64,000 nucleotides of DNA from Sphingomonas flavescens (GTDB taxonomy: Bacteria; Pseudomonadota; Alphaproteobacteria; Sphingomonadales; Sphingomonadaceae), in contig NZ_CP133016.1 in NCBI RefSeq assembly GCF_030866745.1, forward strand, positions 1,660,001-1,724,000. Direction: 5' to 3'. The notes below the pieces were generated by a model. The model saw only the letters and a program-made list of their open reading frames with translations. It was not told the origin of the DNA and did not search any database. The translations under genes and the position numbers were made by a program. Each line of letters begins with the position of its first letter. Position 1 is the stretch's first letter. Positions 45,290 to 53,376 of this stretch are shown piece by piece.

Positions 45290-46927
45290 TTAGGGCGCTG
45301 CCCGCTCGCTCGCTCGTGGATTGCCTCGAGCCAACTCAATGCCGTTTAGGAAGAGGCTGAGCCCATCAGGATTGATGATCATATATTCGGCGAAACTCTC
45401 GATGGATCGAGAGGCAAGTGCTGCGTAGCGTGCCAGCGCTTCCTCCGCCTCAGTGAGGCGGCCGAGATGGCCATAGCTTGCCGCCAGGAACGCATACCCG
45501 CGCGGATGAGGCTTTTGCCTGACGAACTCCTTGCCGAGCGCGACAGCGTCCTCGAACCGCCTCTGTTGAAAACGTGCCCAAGACAGGAGTCCCACCAGAT
45601 TGGGCACGTCGGGACCAAGCGGGTCCAAATGCCTCGAACGTTCGAGATGTTCGATCGCGATCTCATTGTGACCAACCCGCAAATGGATGATCCCGCTCAT
45701 GAACCAGCCAATGGGCGATCCAGGATTGAGATCAATTGCTCTGTCGCAAAGGACGATTGCCGCCTCGATGTCGCGCTCCAGGCCAGCGATGACCGATGCG
45801 GCATTTGCGAGGACGTCGGCGTCGTCACTGGCGACGGCCAGCGCATGATGCGCCATTTCAATCCCCCTGAGGCGGTCGGCCTCTGGTCGCGTGGCCCACT
45901 CGAATAGCCGGCTGATGTTGTGGCACACGGCGCCCAGAGCCAAAGCGGGACCGTAATTCGGGTCGAGCGCTACGGCGCGTTCGATCAGCTCCAGCGCCTC
46001 CAAGGTTCCCAATTTGGTGTAGCTGCGATGCAGCGGCCAGGCCCGCAGGTAAAGGTCGTAACTGCTCATGTTTTGAGTGGGCCTCCGCGGCATCTTGCGG
46101 ATTTCGGCCTGCTGCAGGCTCGGCTCGATGCGCGCGGCGACCGCAAGCGCGACCCTGTCCTGAAGACCGAAAACATCTTCGAGCGAGTCGTCGAACCGTT
46201 CGGCCCATAGCTGAGAACCGTCGGCGGCGTCGATCAGTTTGACCGCAATGCGGACCCGGCCGGCTGCCTTCCGAACGCTGCCTTCGAGAAGATATGCGAC
46301 TCCCAGCCGCTTACCGGCTTCCTGTGGCTCGAGGTTTTTACCCTTGAGCGACAAGCTCGATCCGCCCGCAATCACGAAGATCGTCCGAATCCGAGAAAGA
46401 GACGTGGCGATCTCCTCCAGCATGCCATCAACGAAATATTCCTGTTCGGCGTCGCCCGCGATGTTCGCAAAGGGCATGATAGCGATCGAGGGCTTGCCGG
46501 CGCGGCCGTTCAATTCGGTAACCCCTGCGGACGGGCTCAGTCCCAGTTTCGCCGCGATCCCGTTCAAAACCTGAGTCCAGCCCTGGGCATCGGTTTCGCC
46601 ACGCCATAGCCGGAGGTCCGCGCACTCAATTTCATCGAACGGCATCGGCACTGGCGATCCATCCAGGGTGAGCTGAACGAGCTTACCGAGAGCGCGGGCC
46701 CGGCTGGCTTCGGAACAAACCCAATCGGAGCGGGCCGCATCTGCCGACCAGAGCACCAGGACCGACCTAGCCGCGCAGAGCTGCTCTTCTATCGTTTTCC
46801 TGAAGCCTTGGTGGGCCTGCAGTTGGGTATCTCTCCAAACGTCATGCCCGTGCGCGCGAAGTGCGTCAGCAATCCTATCGGCCTGCTTCGCCGTTGACCT
46901 TGCGTAAGATATGAAGACGTCTGACAT
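45290..46927 (-). CDS. TIR domain - TolB-like domain - TPR protein
   Basis: 545 residues. TIR domain at about 1-125: MSDVFISYARSTAKQADRIA, and LVLWSADAARSDWVCSEASR with Trp69 and Glu73 in the W-x-x-x-E position of NAD-cleaving TIRs. A TolB/FlgO-like domain at about 145-270 (PSIAIMPFANIAGDAEQEYF; YLLEGSVRKAAGRVRIAVKL) resembles the one next to class III adenylate cyclase or CadC-type sensors. TPR-like repeats fill about 285-530. No membrane helix is seen, unlike the TIR at 19549. The gene is bracketed by copies of a palindromic repeat. Confidence 0.87.
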   Translation of the reverse strand: MSDVFISYARSTAKQADRIADALRAHGHDVWRDTQLQAHQGFRKTIEEQLCAARSVLVLWSADAARSDWVCSEASRARALGKLVQLTLDGSPVPMPFDEIECADLRLWRGETDAQGWTQVLNGIAAKLGLSPSAGVTELNGRAGKPSIAIMPFANIAGDAEQEYFVDGMLEEIATSLSRIRTIFVIAGGSSLSLKGKNLEPQEAGKRLGVAYLLEGSVRKAAGRVRIAVKLIDAADGSQLWAERFDDSLEDVFGLQDRVALAVAARIEPSLQQAEIRKMPRRPTQNMSSYDLYLRAWPLHRSYTKLGTLEALELIERAVALDPNYGPALALGAVCHNISRLFEWATRPEADRLRGIEMAHHALAVASDDADVLANAASVIAGLERDIEAAIVLCDRAIDLNPGSPIGWFMSGIIHLRVGHNEIAIEHLERSRHLDPLGPDVPNLVGLLSWARFQQRRFEDAVALGKEFVRQKPHPRGYAFLAASYGHLGRLTEAEEALARYAALASRSIESFAEYMIINPDGLSLFLNGIELARGNPRASERAAP

Positions 46928-46993
46928 GGCGGTTCAGCAGTTTACCACAGGGATCCGACGTCAGTAACGCAACGAAGTTCGCTGGTGAGCTAG

Positions 46994-47019
46994 TGTCTGC
47001 TTTGGGTCGAAAGCGGACA
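46994..47019 (+). repeat. Palindromic repeat, copy 3
   Basis: 26 bp: left arm TGTCTGCTTT, loop GGGTCG, right arm AAAGCGGACA. The arms pair over 10 bp with one G-T wobble, the best-preserved copy. It abuts the stop codon of the DUF4345 gene: the TAA (47020-47022, minus strand) immediately follows the right arm, so insertion may have supplied that gene's end. Confidence 0.75.
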
Positions 47020-47427
47020 TTAGCCTGCGCTTTGTGCTGAGCCCTCCGACAATGGATCATGAGCGAAGACGAGCCAAGCGAAGCTTAGCGCCAAGAGGCC
47101 TGTCGCTGCGCCGGCCCCGATAAGCGTTGGCGGCAATTTGCCGCGCGAGGCGGCTTTTCCGAGCGTGAGCGCCGCGGTGGCGAAGAGGATGAGGTTTCCG
47201 AGCCCGAGCGGCCGGGCATAGATGCCGCCGATCCGGTTGCGGCGGCTCATCCAATCCATCGCCGCGAAACCGATCAGGCTGCCGCCGAGCAGCTGGATGA
47301 AGATGGGCAGTGCGCTCGATGCGGCGCCGTCGATCGCCCGGGCAATTTCGACCGGTGCGAACAGGCCGGCAAGCCCGGCGATAAACAGAATGATCGCGCC
47401 TAGCGTGAGGATAAACCGTCCGGCCAT
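47020..47427 (-). CDS. DUF4345-like four-TM membrane protein
   Basis: 135 residues starting MAGRFILTLGAIILFIAGLA. Four membrane helices (about 4-24, 40-60, 74-92, 104-124) and the motifs GLFAPVEIARAIDG, FIQLLGGSLIGFAAMDWMSR and RPLGLGNLILFATAALTLG fit the DUF4345/DUF4383-like small membrane family. Function unknown. The stop directly adjoins palindromic repeat copy 3. Confidence 0.75.
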   Translation of the reverse strand: MAGRFILTLGAIILFIAGLAGLFAPVEIARAIDGAASSALPIFIQLLGGSLIGFAAMDWMSRRNRIGGIYARPLGLGNLILFATAALTLGKAASRGKLPPTLIGAGAATGLLALSFAWLVFAHDPLSEGSAQSAG

Positions 47428-47546
47428 GATCCAGCCCGTTCCACAATCCGTAGCTAGCAGCAACCGGGGTGACGGTCCCACACCCGGCTCGCCAAGACTG
47501 TGTTATGTGTGTAATACGCACCGCAAGGGTCGCAAGGGGCTATCGA

Positions 47547-49556
47547 ATGCGCAGGTTCGTCAAATGGATCGTTGCGGCTGCCGGTGTCGCAATGGCGGCG
47601 GATGCCGGTTTGAGCGTGCCGACCCCGGAGCGCGCGGCGCCGCCAAGACTGTTGCCAACAGGTGACGGGATCGACCGTTCGGCGCTCGACATGGGCACGG
47701 ACCCGTGCACGAACTTTTACCGGCATGCGTGCGGCGGATTCATTGCGAGCCATCCGGCCACTGCGGAGCATCCGCTGATCGCGCTTGCGGATCTGCAAGC
47801 CAACAGCGATTTCGACCGCAGCCTGACCCGCCTGCTCGGCGAGCCGGCGCGCGGGGACCGCGAGCTGGAACGGTTGCAGCGTTTCTATCAATCCTGCCGC
47901 CAGGGGACGGCCGGGGACGAAGCGCTGCTGCGGCGCTGGCTCATCCGGATCGACAGCGCAAAGAGCCGATCGGACATTCGGGCGCTGACGCGGGACCTCG
48001 CCGCTATCGGCGTCGACGCCTTCGTCAATTATGGGGGGCGGCCGGATCGCAACCGGCTGGATCGTAACCGCGGCGAAATTCATCCTGGCATGCTGTGGGC
48101 GCAACCGGAAGCGGTTGCCGCGGTCTTTCGCGCGAGCGGGCGGCCGGAGGCGGTGGCCGCGCGCGAGGCAGCAGCGGTGGCCGACCTGACGCAGCGCCTG
48201 GTCAAACTCCGTAACGAGCGATGGGAGGCGGCCAAGGCCGAGAACCCGCGAACTATCGCGCAACTCCAGGCGATGGATCCGGCATTTGACTGGCCGGCCT
48301 ATCTGCGCGCGGCTGGCGCAAGGCCGGGCAAGGCCATCAACGTCACGTCTCCAGCTTATCTGCGCGCGCTCGACAAGGAGTTTCGCAGCCGGACGTTGCC
48401 GGAGTTGCGCGCCTATCTGCGCTGGGCGTTCCTCTTCTCGCTGCGCGGCGAGCTGCCGCGGTCGTACGATGCCGCGCTGGCACAATTGCCGTTGAACTGG
48501 CGGCCGCAGCTGGCCGACGAGGACCGGCGCTGCCGCGATGCGGCCGTGCGGGCGATGGGCGTCGAATTCTCGCGGCAATATTCGCAGCGCGTGTTGGGTG
48601 TTCCCGCGCGCGACGCGGCACGGCGATTGTCCGAGACTATACGGGCGGAGATTATTCGATCGATCGGCGAGGCCGAGTGGCTGTCGCCCAAAGCACGTGC
48701 GGCGACCGCGGACAAGTTGCGGCACACGGACCTCAAAGTCGGCTTCCCCGACCTGTGGCCGGCGACGGGGCAATATCCGGTAAGCCGCGAGCATTTCCTG
48801 GCCAACGTCCTTGCCAGCCGGCGATTCGAGCAGCAGCGCGAATGGGCGAGAGCCGCCCAGCCGCGCAGTCGCACCGCCTGGGAAATGAAAGTCAGTCCGT
48901 GGGTCGGCGAAGGAATGGCGGCGGCGCGGCTGGTCATTCCGAACGGCTTCCCGGACGCCTTTTCCAACTCGCTGATCATGACGGCAGCGTTCCTGTCGGC
49001 ACCTCGGTTCGACGCGAGCGCTCACGACGAGCTTAACTACGCGACCTACGGGTCGGTGTTCGCGCACGAATTCGTGCACGTGGCGCAACTGCATATGTTC
49101 GGCCCTGCCGGCGAGGATGCCGAACTGTGGGGACCGCAGGACGACAAGGCGGCGGACGCAAGGGGACAGTGCGTCATCGACCAGGCCAACGCCTACCAGG
49201 TGCTACCCGGGGTGCATCTCGCGGGTTCGGACGAATTTCCGGAAAATGTCGCTGATTACGGTGGCCTGCGACTGGCTTACGAAGCGCTCAAGCGTTCGCT
49301 GGGAGACAAGGTCGAACGGCGCGACGCGCTGAACAGCAGTCCCGCCCAGCGCTTTTTCTACCGCTATGCGCAATCCCATTGCACGTCGCAGACGGACGCG
49401 AGCCTGCGCGACGCCGTGGCGAACGATGGGCACGCGCCGGCGGAGTTCAGGGTCAACGGGCCCTTGTCGAACATGCCCGAATTCCGACGCGCCTTTAATT
49501 GCCCGGCGCAGGCGCCCATGGCGCGGCCGGCGGCCCAGCAGTGCCGGGTTTGGTGA
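47547..49556 (+). CDS. Exported M13-family (neprilysin/PepO-like) zinc endopeptidase
   Basis: 669 residues. Start at 47547 (AAGGGG upstream) gives signal-like MRRFVKWIVAAAGVAMAADA. M13 N-terminal hallmark MGTDPCTNFYRHACGGFIAS, zinc motif HEFVH at about 507-511, third ligand in ENVADYGG at about 566-570 and the family-specific C-terminus CRVW are all present. HEFVH replaces the usual HEL/IxH. The lid helical domain fills the middle. Likely a periplasmic or membrane-tethered endopeptidase for small peptides. Confidence 0.93.
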   Translation: MRRFVKWIVAAAGVAMAADAGLSVPTPERAAPPRLLPTGDGIDRSALDMGTDPCTNFYRHACGGFIASHPATAEHPLIALADLQANSDFDRSLTRLLGEPARGDRELERLQRFYQSCRQGTAGDEALLRRWLIRIDSAKSRSDIRALTRDLAAIGVDAFVNYGGRPDRNRLDRNRGEIHPGMLWAQPEAVAAVFRASGRPEAVAAREAAAVADLTQRLVKLRNERWEAAKAENPRTIAQLQAMDPAFDWPAYLRAAGARPGKAINVTSPAYLRALDKEFRSRTLPELRAYLRWAFLFSLRGELPRSYDAALAQLPLNWRPQLADEDRRCRDAAVRAMGVEFSRQYSQRVLGVPARDAARRLSETIRAEIIRSIGEAEWLSPKARAATADKLRHTDLKVGFPDLWPATGQYPVSREHFLANVLASRRFEQQREWARAAQPRSRTAWEMKVSPWVGEGMAAARLVIPNGFPDAFSNSLIMTAAFLSAPRFDASAHDELNYATYGSVFAHEFVHVAQLHMFGPAGEDAELWGPQDDKAADARGQCVIDQANAYQVLPGVHLAGSDEFPENVADYGGLRLAYEALKRSLGDKVERRDALNSSPAQRFFYRYAQSHCTSQTDASLRDAVANDGHAPAEFRVNGPLSNMPEFRRAFNCPAQAPMARPAAQQCRVW

Positions 49557-49566
49557 GCGTCGTCGC

Positions 49567-49662
49567 TCAGCCCTTGCCCTGAAGCTCGTTGCGAAACAGC
49601 CAGATCACGCCCGCGCAAGAGACAGTCCAGATCGTCGCAAGGACGATGACGAAGGTGATCAC
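49567..49662 (-). CDS. Possible 31-residue single-TM peptide
   Basis: From a GTG at 49662: VITFVIVLATIWTVSCAGVI, then WLFRNELQGKG and TGA. One membrane helix with a short charged tail, an architecture seen in many small regulatory membrane proteins. No ribosome site was found and the frame remains open upstream to about 49690. It lies antisense to nothing and 10 nt from the M13 stop. Confidence 0.35.
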   Translation of the reverse strand: MITFVIVLATIWTVSCAGVIWLFRNELQGKG

Positions 49663-49711
49663 TGGGTGGGTCCGATCGAACGAGGAAAGTAGCTAAGCGC
49701 TTCATGTCTAC

Positions 49712-49732
49712 TTTTGTTGCGTTGCAACAAAA
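49712..49732. promoter_or_regulatory. Perfect AT-flanked palindrome TTTTGTTGC-GTT-GCAACAAAA, candidate operator
   Basis: Arms TTTTGTTGC (49712-49720) and GCAACAAAA (49724-49732) with a 3-nt spacer. The TTGC-N3-GCAA core resembles sites for alphaproteobacterial regulators such as PhaR (phasin repressor), but this is by eye. It lies between the small genes at 49662 (minus) and 49916 (plus). Confidence 0.5.
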
Positions 49733-49846
49733 CTGCCCCGCGATGACACCATGACGTCACCGGACATTCGGAGAAATCGCCAATGCATGGGGCGGATTCC
49801 CGCACAAGACCGCCGCACTGCGGCAAGAATTGGCGGTTTCTTCCCG

Positions 49847-49863
49847 TTGGCACGCTTCCTGAA
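49847..49863 (+). promoter_or_regulatory. Possible sigma-54 promoter upstream of the small membrane protein pair
   Basis: TTGGCACG (49847-49854), then CTTC, then CTGAA (49859-49863). This matches the -24 box of sigma-54 promoters exactly; the -12 box reads TGA where TGC is expected, a deviation at a critical base. It is 50-70 nt before the gene at 49916, and rpoN is in the window. Confidence 0.35.
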
Positions 49864-49875
49864 TGACCATAGTCA

Positions 49876-49897
49876 GCCGGCGCCGGGTAGCGCCGGC
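49876..49897 (+). other. Perfect 8-bp leader hairpin before the 49916 gene
   Basis: Arms GCCGGCGC (49876-49883) and GCGCCGGC (49890-49897) with loop CGGGTA. It is 19-40 nt upstream of the start, just before the AAGGGG ribosome site, and could affect translation or RNA stability. Confidence 0.5.
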
Positions 49898-49915
49898 ACG
49901 ATAAGGGGCAAGACG

Positions 49916-50137
49916 ATGAAGAGTGTTACGCACGGTGGGACAGGCGAAGCGGAGATGCCGACCGACCTGCTGGCCGGCCTGTTGATGGAAATGGCGCGCG
50001 AAGCGAAGCCTGCTGCCGCGCGGCCGGGCAAGGTGCCGTTGAAAGTCTACGGCGTGATGGCAATCACCACGATGCTGACGTTCGCGACGCTGGTCAGCGG
50101 TTATCAATTGCTCTTCGCGCCCCAGGTGTTCGCATGA
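49916..50137 (+). CDS. Small single-TM protein, unknown (first of a pair)
   Basis: 73 residues from ATG at 49916 with AAGGGG about 8 nt upstream. A soluble N-terminal part (EMPTDLLAGLLMEMAREAKP) precedes one C-terminal helix at about 50-68 (VMAITTMLTFATLVSGYQLL). Its last codons overlap the next ATG as ATGA, so the two small proteins are translationally coupled. No family recognised. Confidence 0.65.
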   Translation: MKSVTHGGTGEAEMPTDLLAGLLMEMAREAKPAAARPGKVPLKVYGVMAITTMLTFATLVSGYQLLFAPQVFA

Positions 50138-50253
50138 TGCGCGCCGCCATCGAATGGCTCGACCGGTTCGCCGCGAACCCGTGGGCGCTGTCGTTCACGA
50201 GCTTTGCGCTGACGGCGCTGGTAATCCGGTCCGGCCACCTGCCGACCTTCTAA
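50134..50253 (+). CDS. 39-residue coupled small protein
   Basis: ATG at 50134 overlaps the upstream stop (ATGA). Sequence MMRAAIEWLDRFAANPWALS then FTSFALTALVIRSGHLPTF, with an amphipathic N-terminus and a short hydrophobic segment. Translational coupling and a terminator at 50267 support it. Function unknown. Confidence 0.55.
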   Translation: MMRAAIEWLDRFAANPWALSFTSFALTALVIRSGHLPTF

Positions 50254-50266
50254 CGAACAGCGGAGG

Positions 50267-50290
50267 CGTCCCGGCCCTCAAGCCGGGACG
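50267..50290. terminator. Hairpin terminator between convergent transcripts
   Basis: CGTCCCGGC (50267-50275) pairs perfectly with GCCGGGACG (50282-50290), 9 bp with loop CCTCAA. It lies after the 39-residue protein stop and 11 bp before the stop of the convergent DEAD-box gene, so it may stop both. No strong T run. Confidence 0.65.
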
Positions 50291-50300
50291 ATCCTCGTGA

Positions 50301-51794
50301 TCAGGCGGCGCGATAGCCGCCGGGCCGACGCGACCGGCCGTGGAACTTGCGCTTCGGCTGACCGCCTTGAGGGCGCGCGGGGCCGCGAGCTTCGCTGGAA
50401 CGGGCTGCACGCGGATCGGCATCAGCTTCGCGAAACACTTCCGGACGATAGGACGTACGCGTCGCGTCGCCGCGATGGTCGTCGCGCCGCTGGCCGTTGC
50501 GGTCCTGGGGTCCGCCGCGCTGCGGATGACGCTGGCCGCCGCCGTTGCGAGCCTTTCGCTGCTGGCCGTCGTGGCGACGGTCGGCCTTGAACCCGTCGCG
50601 CAGGCTGCGCTCGGGCTTTGCCTCGACCGGCGGCTTGAGGCGCTTGAACGCTTCGGCGCTGGCCTGAAAGTCCGCCGGCAGCGGGGCGACCGGCAAGCGC
50701 TGACGCGTGGTGCGCTCGATATCGCGCAGGTTGCCGCGCTCGTCGGGGGCGCAGAAGGCGATGGCGATGCCGTCGGCGCCGGCGCGCGCGGTGCGGCCGA
50801 TGCGGTGGACATATTGCTCGGGAACGTCGGGCAGGTCGAAGTTGACGACGTGGCTGACGCCCGGGACGTCGATTCCGCGCGCCGCGATGTCGGTCGCGAT
50901 CAGGACCTTCATCTCGCCCGACTTGAAGGCGGCGAGCGTGCGCTCGCGCTGGGCCTGGCTCTTGTTGCCGTGGATCGCTCCCGACGCGATCTTGGCGGCC
51001 GCGAGCTGCTTCACGATCTTGTCGGCGCCATGCTTGGTGCGGCTGAACACCAGCGCGCGCTCGACCGGCTCATTCTGCAGCAGCAGGGCGAGCAGCGCCG
51101 ACTTTTCCGCCTGGTTGACCATCGTGACGCGCTGATCGATCCGCTGGACGGTGGTCGCGGCCGGCGTCACCGACACTTCCGCCGGGTTGCTGAGGTACTT
51201 GTCGGCCAGTTCCTTGATCGCGCGCGGCATGGTGGCCGAGAAGAACAGGGTCTGGCGCTTGGGCGGGACGAGCGCGACGATGCGCTTCAGCGCATGGATG
51301 AAGCCGAGGTCGAGCATCTGATCCGCCTCATCGAGGACGAGGATTTCGAGCTCGCGGAGGCTCAGCGCGCGCTGGTCGATCAGGTCGAGCAGACGACCCG
51401 GGGTGGCGACGAGGACGTCGAGGCCGCGGGCGACGGTGCGCACGCTCTTGCCGTTGGGGACGCCGCCGAAAATGACGCCGACCGACAGGCGCATGTACTT
51501 GCCATAGGCTTCGGCGCTGGCCGCGATCTGCGAGGCGAGCTCACGGGTCGGGGCGAGGACGAGCATGCGGATCTGGCCCGGCTTCGGGATGACGCGGTTG
51601 GCCGCCAGCCGGTCGAGCGAGGGCAGCATGAAGGCCGCGGTCTTGCCGGTGCCGGTCTGGGCGATGCCCAGCAGGTCACGGCCCGTAAGAACGGTCGGAA
51701 TGGCCTGGAGCTGGATGGGCGTCGCCTTGGTATAATCCTTGGCGGCGAGCGCATCGAGCAGGGGCTTCGAGAGCCCGAGGGAATGAAACGACAT
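50301..51794 (-). CDS. DEAD-box RNA helicase (RhlE/DeaD-like)
   Basis: 497 residues from MSFHSLGLSKPLLDALAAKD. All core motifs: Q motif PTPIQLQAIP-type (ATPIQLQAIPTVL), Walker A AQTGTGKTAAF, PTRELA, DEAD box VLDEADQMLDLGF, SAT, and motif VI HRIGRTARAG. The C-terminal ~110 residues are Arg/Gly/Gln-rich and disordered, typical of RhlE. Role in RNA unwinding, ribosome assembly or cold adaptation. A 191-bp upstream region separates it from recF. Confidence 0.93.
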   Translation of the reverse strand: MSFHSLGLSKPLLDALAAKDYTKATPIQLQAIPTVLTGRDLLGIAQTGTGKTAAFMLPSLDRLAANRVIPKPGQIRMLVLAPTRELASQIAASAEAYGKYMRLSVGVIFGGVPNGKSVRTVARGLDVLVATPGRLLDLIDQRALSLRELEILVLDEADQMLDLGFIHALKRIVALVPPKRQTLFFSATMPRAIKELADKYLSNPAEVSVTPAATTVQRIDQRVTMVNQAEKSALLALLLQNEPVERALVFSRTKHGADKIVKQLAAAKIASGAIHGNKSQAQRERTLAAFKSGEMKVLIATDIAARGIDVPGVSHVVNFDLPDVPEQYVHRIGRTARAGADGIAIAFCAPDERGNLRDIERTTRQRLPVAPLPADFQASAEAFKRLKPPVEAKPERSLRDGFKADRRHDGQQRKARNGGGQRHPQRGGPQDRNGQRRDDHRGDATRTSYRPEVFREADADPRAARSSEARGPARPQGGQPKRKFHGRSRRPGGYRAA

Positions 51795-51985
51795 TGAAAA
51801 ACTTCCACAAATAGAGCCGTCGGGCGCGCCATGAGGGCGCCCGGCGGGCGGGAAACAAGAACCCCGCGTGATGTGGAGAACTTCAGGAAATGAGGCGCGG
51901 GCCGGATGCTTGTGCACCGATCACGCCGCTTGCTAGGCGCCTCGTGTTGCAGTGCAATATAGCGGTAAGCCGCGAAAAGTCCAGA
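51795..51985 (-). promoter_or_regulatory. Upstream region of the DEAD-box helicase gene
   Basis: 191 bp between the recF stop and the helicase start on the same strand. It must hold the helicase promoter and leader. GGGCGCCC-type palindromic sequence near 51835-51845 could form a leader hairpin. No clear consensus promoter was found. Confidence 0.35.
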
Positions 51986-53041
51986 TCAGGCCGAATGGAC
52001 GACGCCGGGCTCGACGTGGAAACGGGTTGCGGTGCCGATGCCGTCGAACAACGCGGCCTCGGTCGCGGTCATCCAGACCTGGCCGCGGCCCGCAAGGCGG
52101 GCGAACAATGCGGCGCGCCGTTTGGGGTCTAGGTGAGCGGCAACTTCGTCAAGGAGCAGCATGGGTGGGGCGCGGCGGCGGTCGGCGACGAGGTCGGCGT
52201 GAGCGAGGACGAGGCCAAGCAGCAATGCCTTCTGTTCGCCCGTGGAGGATTGCGCCGCCGGCATGCGCTTGGCGCGGTGGAGGACGGCAAGGTCCTGGCG
52301 GTGAGGGCCTTCGATGGCACGCCCGGCGGCGGCGTCGCGTGAGCGGTTCGCGCGGAGAATTGCGGTAAGATTGGCGGGCGCCCAACCCTCAAGCGTGATT
52401 TCGGCGCGGGCGAACTCGTCGTCGGGGGCTGCGGCGATCGCGGCATCGAGCGCCGTCACGGCGCGGGCGCGGGTTTCGGCGACCGCTGCGCCATGTTCCG
52501 CCATCGCCAGTTCGAGCGAGGACAGCCAGCTTTCGTCCCACTGCTCCTCGGCGAGCAGCTTGTTGCGGGCGCGCATGGCGGCTTCGTAGCGGGAGGCGTG
52601 ATGGGCATGCCCCGGCTCAAGCGCGAGGACGAGGCGGTCGAGGAAGCGCCGGCGGTCGCCCGCGCTGCCGGTGAACAAGCGGTCCATCGCTGGCGTCAGC
52701 CACAGGACGGACAGCCATTCGCCAAGCGCGTTCACCGACGCGGCGGCGCCATTGATGCGGACCTGACGGCGTTCGGGCGCCGTGGACTGTGTGCCGGTGC
52801 CGAGATCACTCTCGCCTAGCCGTGCCGCCACACCCCAGCCGCCGCTGCCACCCTGCCGCGCCATCTCGGAAATCGGTACGCCGCGAAGCCCGCGCCCGGG
52901 GGCGAGCATCGATACGGCTTCGAGCAGGTTGGTCTTCCCCGCTCCATTTTCGCCAAAGAGGAGCACGAAACCATCGCGCGCTTCGACAGTCGCGGCGGCA
53001 TAGGAGCGGAAGTCGGTGAGGGTTAGGCGGCTGACCGGCAC
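51986..53041 (-). CDS. recF: DNA replication and repair protein RecF
   Basis: 351 residues. SMC-like ABC ATPase with Walker [16 protein letters not shown], signature region [18 protein letters not shown] and Walker [25 protein letters not shown] at the start is the usual RecF opening. RecF loads RecA at gapped DNA with RecO and RecR. It follows dnaN with one small gene between them; dnaA is absent here. Confidence 0.95.
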   Translation of the reverse strand: MPVSRLTLTDFRSYAAATVEARDGFVLLFGENGAGKTNLLEAVSMLAPGRGLRGVPISEMARQGGSGGWGVAARLGESDLGTGTQSTAPERRQVRINGAAASVNALGEWLSVLWLTPAMDRLFTGSAGDRRRFLDRLVLALEPGHAHHASRYEAAMRARNKLLAEEQWDESWLSSLELAMAEHGAAVAETRARAVTALDAAIAAAPDDEFARAEITLEGWAPANLTAILRANRSRDAAAGRAIEGPHRQDLAVLHRAKRMPAAQSSTGEQKALLLGLVLAHADLVADRRRAPPMLLLDEVAAHLDPKRRAALFARLAGRGQVWMTATEAALFDGIGTATRFHVEPGVVHSA

Positions 53042-53057
53042 ACGATCGGCTTAGCCT

Positions 53058-53375
53058 TTATTGATCGCGGCGGTCGATGACTTCGTAATGCGCTGCGCGG
53101 TCGTCGAAGCTGTTGAGGACGGCGCGGGCTTCGGCCGGAACGTGGCTGCGTTCGTAATCGTCACCCATGAACGCCCGCACCGAGGCGAAATCGTCGAACC
53201 ACATCATCGTCTGGAATTCGATCTCGCCGTCGAGATTGCGGCGCATCAGGTCAATGTGCCGCAATCCCGGGATCTGCCGCGCTTCAATGTCAGGGATGAC
53301 CTGCGAGCGCACGATCCGCTCATAATCGTCGGCGTCCTCCGGAGCAGCCCAGCCGCGCCAGAGCCGACAGATCAT
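53058..53375 (-). CDS. Small ABM-like (dimeric alpha-beta barrel) protein between dnaN and recF
   Basis: 105 residues from MICRLWRGWAAPEDADDYER. Alternating strands and helices with IPGLRHIDLMRRN, FQTMMWFDDFASVRAFMG and AHYEVIDRRDQ fit the antibiotic-biosynthesis-monooxygenase/NIPSNAP-type dimeric ferredoxin-like fold. Function not predictable. The ATG lies 1 nt after the dnaN stop (TGACATG), so it is co-translated with dnaN and precedes recF by 16 nt. Confidence 0.78.
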   Translation of the reverse strand: MICRLWRGWAAPEDADDYERIVRSQVIPDIEARQIPGLRHIDLMRRNLDGEIEFQTMMWFDDFASVRAFMGDDYERSHVPAEARAVLNSFDDRAAHYEVIDRRDQ

Positions 53376-53376
53376 G

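Noticed and set aside
46875..47060. 61-codon minus-strand frame reading NVRFRPKADTS across repeat copy 3
   Set aside because: It is a translation of the palindromic repeat and of the TIR gene start in another frame; such peptides recur wherever this kind of repeat occurs.
50340..51797. Long open frame (about 485 codons) on the plus strand across the DEAD-box helicase gene
   Set aside because: It is antisense to a helicase with complete motifs, and its translation is low-complexity Ala/Gly/Arg/Asp/Glu typical of GC-rich antisense frames.
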